From positions 1,240,001-1,304,000 of the forward strand of contig NZ_AP021875.1 of the NCBI RefSeq assembly GCF_009688965.1: DNA of 64,000 nt, given 5' to 3'. Numbering within the stretch: the first letter of the stretch is position 1; every line of letters starts with the position of its first letter. This stretch comes from Desulfosarcina widdelii. GTDB taxonomy: Bacteria > Desulfobacterota > Desulfobacteria > Desulfobacterales > Desulfosarcinaceae. The notes under the pieces were generated by a model. The model did not search any database, had not been told where the DNA came from, and was given only the letters and a program-made list of their open reading frames with translations. Of this stretch, positions 54,037-64,000 are shown one piece after another. The position numbers were made by a program, and so were the translations under genes.

Positions 54037-54893
54037 AGGGCGCCGGCCGCTTTGGCCATGGATTCGAGGACGTCCAGTGCTTTTCGCCCTGTTGCCTCCA
54101 AATCCAGGCTGAAATCGTTCACAAAAGTATGAATGTGGGCCTTGAGCACGGCGGCATCCATCTCCTGGGCGTGTTGTCGGATGTAAGGCAGGGCCGCTTC
54201 GGGATCGGCCATGGCCTGCCTGATGCTGGCGTTGACCACCCCATCGATCCGTTCGATGAGCCCGTCTCCCAAACTCTTTCTGACGGCAATGCCGCCCAGG
54301 GGAATGGGCAGGCCGGTCCGCTCTTCCCACCAGGCCCCCAGATCGACGATGGTCAGAAAGCCCGCATCTTCGAAGGTGAAGCGGCTCTCGTGAATGATCA
54401 CGCCGCAGTCCGCCTGCCCGGAGTCAACGGCCTCGAAGATCCGGTCGTAGGGCACAAAAAAGCGCTGGTCCGCATCCGGCGCCCACAGGCGAAAAAGAAG
54501 GTGGGCCGTGGTCCACGCACCGGGCAGCACCACCCGGCAGTCCCGGATCTGCTCGTGCTTCAAGGGCTTGCGGGCGACCAGCACCGGACCGCATCCAAAG
54601 CCCATGGCACCGCCGCTGCTCAGCAACCGGTAAGTATCCTTGACCGCCATCCAGGCGTAAAAAGAGAGCTTGCTGATGTCCAGGGCCGCTTCCATGGCCA
54701 GGGTGTTGAGGGTCTGGACATCGTGCAGCACCGGATTGATCCGCACCCCCTCGATCTCCACGGCACGCCGCACAATCGCGTCGAACATGAAGGTGTCGTT
54801 GGGGCAGGGAGAAAAGCCGAATGTCAGTCGTTTGGGTGCCACGGTCGGGAGTTCATCCTTATGCAAATATTGAAAAGGGCTTGAATCACCCAT
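54033..54893 (-). CDS. mqnD: 1,4-dihydroxy-6-naphthoate synthase
   Basis: 286 residues from ATG 54893 (a GTG just before is possible). The binding-protein-like MqnD fold is clear: LTFGFSPCPNDTFMFDAIV, DVQTLNTLA, DISKLSFYAW and GCGPVLVARKP. It converts cyclic dehypoxanthinyl futalosine to 1,4-dihydroxy-6-naphthoate. It is the first gene of the mqn operon and lies about 107 bases downstream of dnaE on the same strand, so reading from guaB-dnaE is possible. Confidence 0.92.
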   Translation of the reverse strand: MGDSSPFQYLHKDELPTVAPKRLTFGFSPCPNDTFMFDAIVRRAVEIEGVRINPVLHDVQTLNTLAMEAALDISKLSFYAWMAVKDTYRLLSSGGAMGFGCGPVLVARKPLKHEQIRDCRVVLPGAWTTAHLLFRLWAPDADQRFFVPYDRIFEAVDSGQADCGVIIHESRFTFEDAGFLTIVDLGAWWEERTGLPIPLGGIAVRKSLGDGLIERIDGVVNASIRQAMADPEAALPYIRQHAQEMDAAVLKAHIHTFVNDFSLDLEATGRKALDVLESMAKAAGAL

Positions 54894-55000
54894 CACCCGC
54901 TTAACGGGTTATTTGGCGAAGTCCCCCTTCGAGGGGGCTGAAATCCATACCCGTGAACGTCGAACATCGAACGTCCAACTTCGAATTTCGAATAAGGCAA

Positions 55001-58000
55001 TCAATTCCTGGCGTATTGGCGCCCGTTGTTGCGGCGGCCGTTGAGATCGCTGTTGCGCATGGCGCTGGCCGCGTCGCTGACCCGAGTCTGCACGGCCCCG
55101 CGCCCCAAGATGCCATCGACCTCCCGGGCCATGGCGTCGCAGTAGCGAATCCCCATTCCTTCATCCATGGAGACGACGGCTTCGGCCTGACCGTCGAGAC
55201 AGATGTGAATGAATCCCTTGCAGGGGCCGGGATAGCGCTTTAAAACCGATCGCAGCCGGGTCATTTTCTCCCGGTCGGTTTTGTTCGGGTCAACCATCAA
55301 CCGAACCTGAATGGTCCAGGTCGCCTCGGCCTGATCCATGGGAATGATCTGGTCGGCGAGAATTTTCACACCGCTCTCTTCCACCTGGGCCGCTCCCTGG
55401 ACCAGTACGGCGGTATCCGCGGCGAGAAGATCGGCGCAATTCGCGTAGATGGACGGAAAGACCACCACTTCCACACTGCCGTGCAAATCCTCGACGGTGG
55501 CAAAACCCATCAAATCGTCCTTGCGGGTGCGGATCACCTTGGCGGCGCTGATGGTACCGCCGATGCGCACGGCGCTCTTGTCGGCCACTTCCCTAAGACT
55601 CAAAGCATCGACATTGGTGAATTTCTCAATAATCTCCTTGTAGCGATCCAATGGATGGCCGGTGACGAAGAAGCCCAGCGTCTCTTTCTCCTGCTGCAAC
55701 TTCTCGTGATCGTCCCATTCGTCGATAGCTGGAACGGCGGGCAGGTTTATGGCCGCATCTTCTCCACTCCCGGTATCGAACAGACTCATCTGGGCGCTGT
55801 TTCTCTCCCGCTGGATGCGCTGTCCGTAATCCAGGGCCTCTTCGAGCACCGCCATGAGGCGTGATCGGTATACGCCAGTGGAATCGAAGGCGCCGCAGCG
55901 GATCAGGCTTTCCAGGACGCGTTTGTTCACCTTGGTCAGGTCCACCCGCTGGCAGAAATCGAACAGGGAAGCAAACGGCCCGTTGGCTTCACGCTCGGCG
56001 ATAATCAGATCGACGGCCGCTCCGCCCACGTTTTTCACCGCTGCCAGACCGAACCGGATGCGGTCGTCGACGGCGGTAAACAGGGTGCTGCTCTCGTTGA
56101 TGTCCGGCGGCAGCACTTCGATGTCGTGGGCCCGGCACTCGTTGATGAATTTTACCACCCCGTCGATAGTGTCGATTTCGCTGGTCAGCAGAGCCGCCAT
56201 GAATTCCACCGGGAAGTGGGCCTTGAGGTATGCCGTCTGGTAGGCAATCAGCGCATAGGCCGCGCTGTGGGATTTGTTGAATCCATAGCCGCCGAACTTT
56301 TCAATCAGATCGAACAGTTCCGTGGCCACGGCCTTGTCCACGCCGTTTTTCACGGCGCCCGTGACAAACTTCTCCCGATGCTTGGCCATCAAATCGGCGA
56401 TCTTCTTGCCGATGGCCTTTCGCAGGCTGTCCGCATCGGCCATGGTGTAGCCGGCCAGTGCACCGGCCACCTGCATGACCTGCTCCTGGTAAACCATCAC
56501 CCCGTAGGTTTCCTGGAGGATCGGCTCCAGGGAAGCCACCGGATAGACCACTTCCTTGCGGCCGTGTTTGCGGTCCACGAAATCGTCCACCATCCCGCTG
56601 TCCAGGGGGCCGGGCCGATACAGGGCCACCAGGGCGGTAAGATCTTCAAAGGATTCCGGGTGCAGGCGCACCATCAGGTTTTTCATGCCGGAGGATTCCA
56701 GTTGAAAAACGCCGGTGGTGTCTCCCGACTGGAGCAGTACGAAGGTCTTCTCGTCGTCCATGGGCAGGTTGGCCAGATCCGGCACTGTTTTGCCCTGATC
56801 GGCAATGCTTTTCAGGGCATGGTCGATCACCGTCAGGTTGCGCAGCCCCAGAAAATCGAACTTCACCAGGCCGATGTCCTCGACCTTCTTCATGTCGAAC
56901 TGGGTGACGACCTCTCCCTTTTTTCCCTTGTACAGCGGCAGATATTCCACCAGGGGTTTGTCGCCGATCACCACGCCGGCGGCATGGGTCGAGGCGTGCC
57001 GGGACAGCCCTTCCAGGGCGCGGCTGATTTCGATCAACTCGGCGATGCGCGGGTCCGTTTTGACCATTTCAGCCAGTTTGGGCTCCTCTTTCAGCGCCTT
57101 GTCGATGGTCATCTTGAGGCTGTCGGGAATCAGCTTGGCGATGGTGTCCACCTCCGCCAGAGGCAGCCCCAGCGCCCTTCCCACGTCCCGGATCACCAGC
57201 TTGGCCTTCATTTTGCCGTAGGTGATGATCTGGGCCACGTAGTCTCCTCCGCCGTAGCGCTCGACCACGTAGTTGTAAACCCGCTCCCGTCCGTGGATGC
57301 AAAAATCCACATCGATGTCAGGCATGCTGATGCGAGACGGATTCAGGAAACGTTCGAAAATCAGACCATGCTCGATGGGATCCAGGTCGGTGATGGACAT
57401 CGCATAAGAGACAAGACTGCCGGCAGCCGAACCGCGGCCGGGCCCCACAGGAATTCCGTTTTCCTTTGCATAGCGGATGAAATCGGCCACAATGAGAAAA
57501 TAGCCGGGAAATCCCATATCCTTGATGGTTGAAAGTTCGTACTCCAGCCGTTCCCGGTACACGGTTTCGTCCAGATCGGGGTTTTTACGGCGTACCGGTT
57601 CCATGCGGCGTTCATAGCCTTCGCGCACCTGAGCCTCGAACAGCTCGTCCGCGGTTTTTCCGGATTCGGCGTCGAACTGCGGGAAATGGTAGGTCTTGAA
57701 ATCGAACTCGACATAGCAGCGGTCGGCAATGGCCACGGTGTTTTCGATGGCACCGGGATATCCGGCAAAGTGGCGCTTCATCTCCTCGGGAGGTTTGAAA
57801 TAGAGCTGATCGGAATCGAAAACGAAGCGGTCCTCGTCGGCCATGGTCTTCTGGGTCTGGATGCACAAAAGAACCTCATGGGCCTTGGCATCTTTTTGAT
57901 CCAGGTAGTGGCAGTCGTTGGTGGCCACAAGCGGGATGTCCAGCTTGCGGCTCAGTTCGACCAACCCCTGGTTGACCTTTTCCTGGGCCGCAATACCATT

Positions 58001-58542
58001 ATACTGCAGTTCCAGAAAAAAGTTGCCCTCGCCGAACATGGCGAGATAGTTAAGGGCCGCCTCTTCGGCCTTGTCCATCTTTCCGGCCAGGATGTGTTGA
58101 GGAACCTCCCCTTTGAGGCAGGCGGACAGCGCGATAATACCTTCAGCATGCTCGGCCAGCGCCGCTTTGTCGATGCGGGGTTTGTAGTAAAAGCCTTCCA
58201 ACTGCCCGATGGTGGCAAGTTTGCACAGATTTCGGTAGCCCTGCTGGTTTTCTGCCAGCAGCACCAGGTGACGCGCTCCCGCCTTGTCCAGCGGCGTTTT
58301 ATCTTTCAGCGTGCGGGGTGCCAGGTAGCATTCGCAGCCGATGATGGGCTTGATTCCGTTGGAAAGGGCCTGCTGATAAAAGTCCAGGGCGCCGAACATG
58401 GTGCCGTGGTCGGTGAGCGCCACCGCCGGCATGTGAAATTCCTTGGCCCTTTTGAACAGATCCCCCAGGCGAATGGCGCCGTCCAGCAGGCTGTACTGGG
58501 TGTGGACGTGTAGGTGGACGAAATCGGAAGTTTCCTGGGACA

Positions 58543-58543
<1 letters not shown>
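55001..58543 (-). CDS. dnaE: DNA polymerase III alpha subunit
   Basis: 1180 residues, the usual DnaE1 size. PHP domain at the start (FVHLHVHTQYSLLDGAIRLGDL, LTDHGTMFGALDF), polymerase core with PDIDVDFCIHGRERVYNYV (catalytic Asp pair), GPGRGSAAGSLVSY, helix-hairpin-helix and a late OB domain (VRIGGTISAAKVIRTRKDDLMGF). The start is a GTG that shares its G with the guaB TAG. It copies the chromosome as part of the replisome. The C-terminal tail ends RRNNGRQYARN. Confidence 0.94.
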
Positions 58544-60072
<1,529 letters not shown>

Positions 60073-60183
60073 TCAATGATCGGTCCGGGCCGGGAAACGG
60101 GCAGAGTTGCGGGCCGGCAAGCGAGGGTCCCGAAGGCTTCGGTGTACAGGCGATGGATCTGTTGAAAAGAGCATCCTTTCCGC

Positions 60184-60201
60184 ATCGGTTCCGAAACCGA
60201 T
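60184..60201. promoter_or_regulatory. 18-base dyad symmetry upstream of guaB
   Basis: ATCGGTT-CCGA-AACCGAT is a seven-base-pair inverted repeat with a four-base centre, about 175 bases before guaB. It could be an operator or a small hairpin in the leader. No regulator is known for it. Confidence 0.35.
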
Positions 60202-60254
60202 TAATCCGTCAAACTACCAAATGAGATGGGCTTTATCAATCTTTATTTGGTCGC

Positions 60255-60283
60255 TTGACACCCCTTGCGGCCCGTAATAAGTT
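60255..60283 (+). promoter_or_regulatory. putative sigma-70 promoter
   Basis: TTGACA, a 17-base spacer and TAAGTT, about 120 bases before the start codon at 60403. The -35 is perfect; the -10 matches at only three positions. Confidence 0.45.
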
Positions 60284-60402
60284 AGCGCGTCCGCGTATCG
60301 CAGCACGGCCATGGCCGGGTGCAGCGCTACCCCGATTTTGAGAGGGATCGGCGTTTGATGCACCCTTGAAGTCTTTGTTTTCCCAGGGATCGGACAACCG
60401 TC

Positions 60403-61008
60403 ATGCTGTTTAGCATCAATCCGGAAAATCCACACCAGCGACTGATTGAGCGGGTGGTGGACATCTTGAAAGCCGGGGGCCTGATCGCCTATCCGACCGA
60501 CACCTATTACGGCATCGGCTGCGACATCATGAACAAACGGGCCATCGAAAAAATCTACCAGCTCAAACAGCGCAACAAAAACCAGCCCTTCAGCTTCATC
60601 TGCGCCGATTTGAAAAACATCAGCCGCTACGCCAAGGTTTCCAACTACGCTTACAAAACCATGCGGCGGCTGCTGCCGGGACCCTACACGTTCATCCTCA
60701 CAGGTTCCAAGCTGGTCCCCAAGATCATGCTCACCAAACGCAAGACCGCCGGCATCCGGGTTCCGGCCAACAACATCTGCCATGCGCTGGTCGAAAGCCT
60801 GGGCAACCCGATCATCTCAACCTCCGCGACCCTGCCGGACGGGGAAGTCTTTCACGATGCGTCTCTGATCCATGACCATTTCGGACCACGGCTGGATGCT
60901 GTCATCGACGGCGGGCCGGTGGCGGGAATGCCCTCCAGTGTTGTTTCCCTTGAAGACGATGTCCCGGAGATCATCCGGGAAGGGTTGGGAGATGTGAGTC
61001 TGTTGTAA
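60403..61008 (+). CDS. Sua5/YciO/YrdC-type threonylcarbamoyl-AMP synthase-like protein
   Basis: 201 residues. PTDTYYGIGCDI, KQRNKNQPFSFICADL, LLPGPYTFIL, KRKTAGIRVP and IISTSAT follow the YrdC-fold pattern. It probably makes threonylcarbamoyl-AMP for t6A37 tRNA modification, used by TsaB/TsaD, but the ending STSATLPDGE is closer to YciO, whose role is less sure. A clear promoter lies upstream; it is a single-gene unit. Confidence 0.8.
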   Translation: MLFSINPENPHQRLIERVVDILKAGGLIAYPTDTYYGIGCDIMNKRAIEKIYQLKQRNKNQPFSFICADLKNISRYAKVSNYAYKTMRRLLPGPYTFILTGSKLVPKIMLTKRKTAGIRVPANNICHALVESLGNPIISTSATLPDGEVFHDASLIHDHFGPRLDAVIDGGPVAGMPSSVVSLEDDVPEIIREGLGDVSLL

Positions 61009-61044
61009 ACGAAGGGTTCGGACCTTCCCGTTCAGCTTTTTTTC

Positions 61045-61089
61045 AACCTGAAGTAGGCGATTGTCGAGCTTGCCGCAGGTTCAAGGCAG
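61045..61089 (-). repeat. dispersed repeat, copy 3 (tail only, inverted)
   Basis: Read in reverse it gives GCTGCCTTGAACCTGCGGCAAGCT, then ATCGCCT and TTCAGGTT, matching the tails at 38978 and 48079. The GC palindrome is missing here. The surrounding 61009-61247 has no gene. Confidence 0.7.
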
Positions 61090-61247
61090 CCGTCGTGGCG
61101 CTATAGTCGGCTATGCGCCTCGGCGGCTAACGTCGAAGATGCGGTGAGATCGGCAATCCCGTAGCGGTTTCGCCTTTTGAGAAGCAAAACTGTAAACAAC
61201 CCCCTGAAATCATGACCTTCGTCGATATTTCGAAAAAGGAGAAACGC

Positions 61248-61544
61248 CTACTTTAGGTTAAACTTTGTGAGCAAATGGCTGGCCTTTCCCCGATCCATGT
61301 CGTCCAGGGCGAAAGCAAGCGCCATCTCGGCCAGCATCGATTTGTTTTCCACGGGCACCCCGTCGAGCTTCAACTGGTGGAATTTTCGGTTGAAGCGGTC
61401 CAGCAGCGCCTCGGAAACATAGAAACCGACCTTTTTCTTGGGCAGGTCCGGTTTTGGAATGCGACGCCCGGTTGCCACGGAAACCGGATCCACGCGGCGC
61501 TCGTCAAAAAAGTCCGGGATGGTCTTGTCGTCTGATGGCATCAT
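61248..61544 (-). CDS. small ParA-partner protein, probable ribbon-helix-helix
   Basis: 98 residues, basic in the middle (PKPDLPKKKVGFYVSEALLDRFNRKFHQLKLDG) with a helical end (ENKSMLAEMALAFALDD). The pattern strand-helix-helix fits a CopG/ParG-like DNA-binding protein. Its start lies inside the end of the ParA gene (41-base overlap), so it is likely the adaptor of that ATPase. Two adjacent ATG codons (61544 and 61541) can start it. Confidence 0.65.
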   Translation of the reverse strand: MMPSDDKTIPDFFDERRVDPVSVATGRRIPKPDLPKKKVGFYVSEALLDRFNRKFHQLKLDGVPVENKSMLAEMALAFALDDMDRGKASHLLTKFNLK

Positions 61545-62304
61545 CGATCAATCTTTCTGCCAATTTGCGGTAATCTTTGGCACCCGTCGCATTATTGTCA
61601 TATTCAAAAATGCTCTTGCCGTTGCCCGGTGCTTCGCACAGCCGGACATTGTGGTAAATGGGGCTGCAGATCTGTTTGCGAAAAAGCCGGCGAAGCTGGT
61701 TGTAGATGTCGCGGCTCTGGCGGGTACGGCGGTCGAACATGGTTGGCAGGATGTATTTGAGGCGCAGCGACTGATTCAACTGCTGTACCGAAATCAGATA
61801 GCCAAAGAACGTTTTCAGCCCCTCTACTGCCGGTCCCTGCAGCGCCACGGGGCAAAGAACTTCTTGGACGGCCATAAGGATGTTTACGCTGAGCACGTCC
61901 CAGCCGGGCGCACAGTCGAAGATCAGATAGTCCAGCCCGTTGTTTTTGGGCGTCAGGCTGTGGCGCAGGACAGCGTGCCGCTGGTCCCGGGGCTGCTCGC
62001 CCAGCCAGTGCTTCAATTCCACCAATTGGATGCCGCCGGCCAGCACCCACAAATTCTGGCGGGCCGGGAAAATGGCTTCTTTTTTCAGCACTGTCTTGCC
62101 GTTGCCGTCGCGCCCGGTGATGAACTCATAAAGCCCATGGGGCGGAGAGACGCCAAGAAAAGTGGTGGTCTGGGCCTGGGTGTCGCAGTCCACGAGCAGC
62201 ACCCGTTTACCGGCCAGGGCCAGTCCATGAGCAAGGTTGACGGCTGTCGTCGTTTTCCCAACGCCGCCCTTGGCCATTGCCACAGCGATCTTACGCATTC
62301 CCAT
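61504..62304 (-). CDS. ParA family ATPase
   Basis: 266 residues with the deviant Walker A AKGGVGKTT near residue 11, VLLVDCDTQAQTT, and LDYLIFDCAPGWDVLSVN. It resembles chromosomal ParA/Soj and orphan positioning ATPases. No parB-type gene is present; the partner is the small protein overlapping its 3' end. It starts six bases after the sppA stop, so it is cotranscribed with sppA and may place an envelope or nucleoid-linked cargo. Confidence 0.85.
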   Translation of the reverse strand: MGMRKIAVAMAKGGVGKTTTAVNLAHGLALAGKRVLLVDCDTQAQTTTFLGVSPPHGLYEFITGRDGNGKTVLKKEAIFPARQNLWVLAGGIQLVELKHWLGEQPRDQRHAVLRHSLTPKNNGLDYLIFDCAPGWDVLSVNILMAVQEVLCPVALQGPAVEGLKTFFGYLISVQQLNQSLRLKYILPTMFDRRTRQSRDIYNQLRRLFRKQICSPIYHNVRLCEAPGNGKSIFEYDNNATGAKDYRKLAERLIDDAIRRQDHPGLF

Positions 62305-62310
62305 GGCCTT

Positions 62311-63207
62311 TTAGCTCCCATTCGGAGAGTAGCGGTATTCTGCAAATATGCCGGGATGAATCATTTTCGAGAACCACTCGGTCACAGAGGACGACAGCAG
62401 GTAGCGCAACATGGAAAGTTCCTTGTCGCGGGCATACACCGGAACCACCGGCCCCTCTAAACCGCCCAGTTCGCCGGCCCAAGCCAGCGCATCCTGAAAA
62501 TTGCCCAGGCGGTCGACCAAACCTTTCGCCTTGGCGTCTTCCCCGGTGAAAATGCGTCCGTCGGCGGCGGCTTCTACCTGCCCCCGCTCCATATTTCTGC
62601 CCTCGGCGATGGCGGTGACAAACTGCTGATGAATGCCGTCGGTAATGGCCTGTAGAATCTCGCGCTCATCGTCGCGCATCTCCCGCGTGGGAGAACCGGT
62701 ATCCTTGTAAGGACCGCTTTTGATCACCACCGGAACCATGCCGATCTTGTCCAGCAATTGACGGAAATTGGTGTATCCCATGATCACCCCGATGCTGCCG
62801 GTGATGGTGCCCGGATTGGCCACGATCCCGTCCGCGGCACAGGCCACGTAATACCCGCCGGATGCAGCCACGGCGCCCATGGAGGCGATCACCTTTTTGG
62901 TGGATATGGTTTTGCGGATCTCCCGATAAATTTCCTGGGAAGGGCCGACGGCACCGCCTGGCGAATTGATGCGAACCACGATGGCCTTGATGTCATCGTC
63001 TTCCCGAAACTCGCGAATCTGTTCGATGGTGTTCCTGGCATCGGCAATGGCGCCTTCGATTTCCACCACGCCGACCCCTTCGCCATCGAAATCCCCCGCA
63101 CCCTGGCCGATCCAGGCGGCCATTCCCACAACACCAAGGATCAGGACGGAAAAAATGGAAAAGGATACCAGCAGAAAAAAAAGGTAAGGGTGGCGGCGGG
63201 TGAACAT
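62311..63207 (-). CDS. sppA: signal peptide peptidase SppA, short form
   Basis: 298 residues. One N-terminal membrane anchor (~10-32), then the ClpP-like protease fold. Ser116 (AASGGYY) and Lys168 (KSGPYKDTGSP) form the catalytic dyad. It cuts leftover signal peptides in the membrane. Preceded by AAGGAAC. It lies downstream of rpsA with a terminator between. Confidence 0.9.
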   Translation of the reverse strand: MFTRRHPYLFFLLVSFSIFSVLILGVVGMAAWIGQGAGDFDGEGVGVVEIEGAIADARNTIEQIREFREDDDIKAIVVRINSPGGAVGPSQEIYREIRKTISTKKVIASMGAVAASGGYYVACAADGIVANPGTITGSIGVIMGYTNFRQLLDKIGMVPVVIKSGPYKDTGSPTREMRDDEREILQAITDGIHQQFVTAIAEGRNMERGQVEAAADGRIFTGEDAKAKGLVDRLGNFQDALAWAGELGGLEGPVVPVYARDKELSMLRYLLSSSVTEWFSKMIHPGIFAEYRYSPNGS

Positions 63208-63246
63208 TACAAGTTCCTTTGTTCTAAACCATGGCGGCTGACGAAA

Positions 63247-63284
63247 AATGCCGGCGGGGCCCTGTCAGGCAAACCGCCGGCATT
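63247..63284 (-). terminator. rho-independent terminator of rpsA
   Basis: AATGCCGGCGG and CCGCCGGCATT form an 11-pair stem with a 16-base loop; on the minus strand TTTTT follows. It ends the rpsA transcript before sppA. Confidence 0.85.
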
Positions 63285-63302
63285 GATGGTCGTAACGAGG
63301 GT

Positions 63303-64000
63303 CTATTGTTCGTCGTTATTCAGTTTTTCCTGCAGATTCTCGCGAAGGATTTCACCGAAACTGGAGGTAACCGGCCCCATGTTGTTGACGTACTCGGTCA
63401 GCAGTTCCTGATCGTCTTCCATGTCGAGGCGCTTGATGGAAAGTCCGATCCGCCGTTCTTCACTGTTGATGTTCATTACCTTGGCGGTCAGCATCTGACC
63501 GACTTCGAACTGGCCGACCGGCGTCTTGATCTTCTCTTTGCTGATCTCGGAAACGTGCACCAGTCCCTCGATGCCCTCTTCCAGTTCGACGAACACGCCG
63601 AAGTCGGTCACATTGGTCACCGTGCCTGTAATTTCCTTGCCCACTTCGTAGCGTTCGGCAACGGTATCCCACGGATCGGCCTGCAGTTGCTTGACACCCA
63701 GGGAGAAGCGTTCCTGATCCTTGTCGATTTCAAGAACGATGGCCTGAATGACGTCTCCCTTTTTATAGATTTCGGAAGGGTGTTTGATGCGCTTGGTCCA
63801 GGAGATGTCGGAAATGTGAACCAGGCCGTCGATGCCCTCGTCGATGCCGATGAACAGGCCGAAATCGGTAATATTCTTGATTTTACCTTCAATGGTGGTG
63901 CCCACCGGGTATTTGTCGCTGATCACGTCCCAGGGATTGGGTGCGGCCTGCTTCATGCCCAGGGAAATCCGCCGGTTCTCAGGCTTGATGTCCAGCACGA
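63303..64000 (-). CDS. rpsA: 30S ribosomal protein S1, C-terminal part
   Basis: About 232 residues to the window edge; the N-terminus lies beyond. Two full S1 RNA-binding repeats are seen (VGTTIEGKIKNITDFGLFIGIDEGIDGLVHISDISW and VGKEITGTVTNVTDFGVFVELEEGIEGLVHVSEIS), each ending in a LGVKQ/LSIKR-type strand, plus the tail of an earlier repeat. S1 helps mRNA bind the ribosome. The tail after the last repeat is short and acidic. Confidence 0.92.
   Translation of the reverse strand, partial: VLDIKPENRRISLGMKQAAPNPWDVISDKYPVGTTIEGKIKNITDFGLFIGIDEGIDGLVHISDISWTKRIKHPSEIYKKGDVIQAIVLEIDKDQERFSLGVKQLQADPWDTVAERYEVGKEITGTVTNVTDFGVFVELEEGIEGLVHVSEISKEKIKTPVGQFEVGQMLTAKVMNINSEERRIGLSIKRLDMEDDQELLTEYVNNMGPVTSSFGEILRENLQEKLNNDEQ

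Noticed and set aside
54927..54998. Hairpin and TCGAAC-rich text after dnaE as a terminator
   Set aside because: The CCCCCT/AGGGGG stem has no T-run on the minus strand, and the TCGAACATCGAACG text is only a degenerate short repeat; too weak to list as a terminator.
56126..57532. 468-codon plus-strand frame inside dnaE
   Set aside because: Shadow of the polymerase gene; His/Gln-rich text without a recognisable fold.

Overview
The window reads as chromosome of an anaerobic, sulfate-reducer-like member of the Desulfobacterota (former Deltaproteobacteria, Desulfobacteraceae/Desulfosarcinaceae type). The reasons are the mix of families seen together: a hydrogenase-like membrane complex, a complete futalosine menaquinone operon, an SLC13 carrier, DUF6178, DUF4911, Mrp/DUF134, a PAS-LuxR regulator and cysteine-cluster proteins. 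Most genes are GC-rich by eye. Two blocks (about 36.3-39.2 kb and 41.4-46.8 kb) look poorer in GC and are probably accessory. I saw no rRNA, tRNA, CRISPR array, transposase or phage gene.

Layout. 0-1.7 kb: three minus-strand small genes (DUF3783 fragment, a nine-cysteine protein, a YkgJ-type cysteine cluster protein). 1.9-9.3 kb: six-gene plus-strand operon for a complex I/group 4 hydrogenase-like machine. Its large subunit has lost both Ni-Fe cysteine pairs, so it resembles an Ehr (energy-converting hydrogenase-related) complex and not a hydrogenase. 9.5-13.8 kb: hexapeptide-repeat protein and CBS protein, divergent from a second CBS protein and an SLC13 carrier. 13.9-20.3 kb: minus-strand housekeeping genes folE2, a ttcA-like gene, rpoZ, greA, psd, tsaB and lon. 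20.5-28.1 kb: pilD, then minus-strand regulators (PAS-LuxR, cNMP/CBS/DUF294), Mrp, DUF134, a membrane protein and a LysM protein. 28.4-36.3 kb: small protein, M29 aminopeptidase, response regulator, bifunctional nuclease, miaB, DUF4911, recJ, a conserved hypothetical and an MBL-fold protein. 36.3-41.4 kb: methyltransferase, two hydrolases, DUF6178 and GNAT. 41.4-46.8 kb: a MetNIQ-like ABC importer with a DUF169 gene inside it, flanked by about 600-base gene-poor stretches, then a secreted protein. 46.8-54.9 kb: menaquinone operon mqnD-mqnB-mqnP-ubiX-mqnL(ubiD)-mqnE-mqnA-mqnC. 55-60 kb: guaB-dnaE. 60.4-64 kb: Sua5/YciO protein, ParA with a small partner, sppA and the 3' part of rpsA.

How it fits together. 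Menaquinone made by the mqn operon is the natural membrane electron carrier for an anaerobic respirer, and the Ehr-like complex could couple a low-potential reaction to ion movement. The SLC13 carrier could bring in sulfate or dicarboxylates. These links are inferred from families, not shown by the sequence.

A recurring oddity is a set of short, non-coding, inverted-repeat elements (about 80-170 bases). Several sit flush against, or overlap, the stop codon of a neighbouring gene (9280, 21354, 28638, 36495, 39205, 48156). One repeat family is present in three copies in the window. Start codons were re-chosen from ribosome binding sites where the longest frame was implausible; GTG and TTG starts are frequent.
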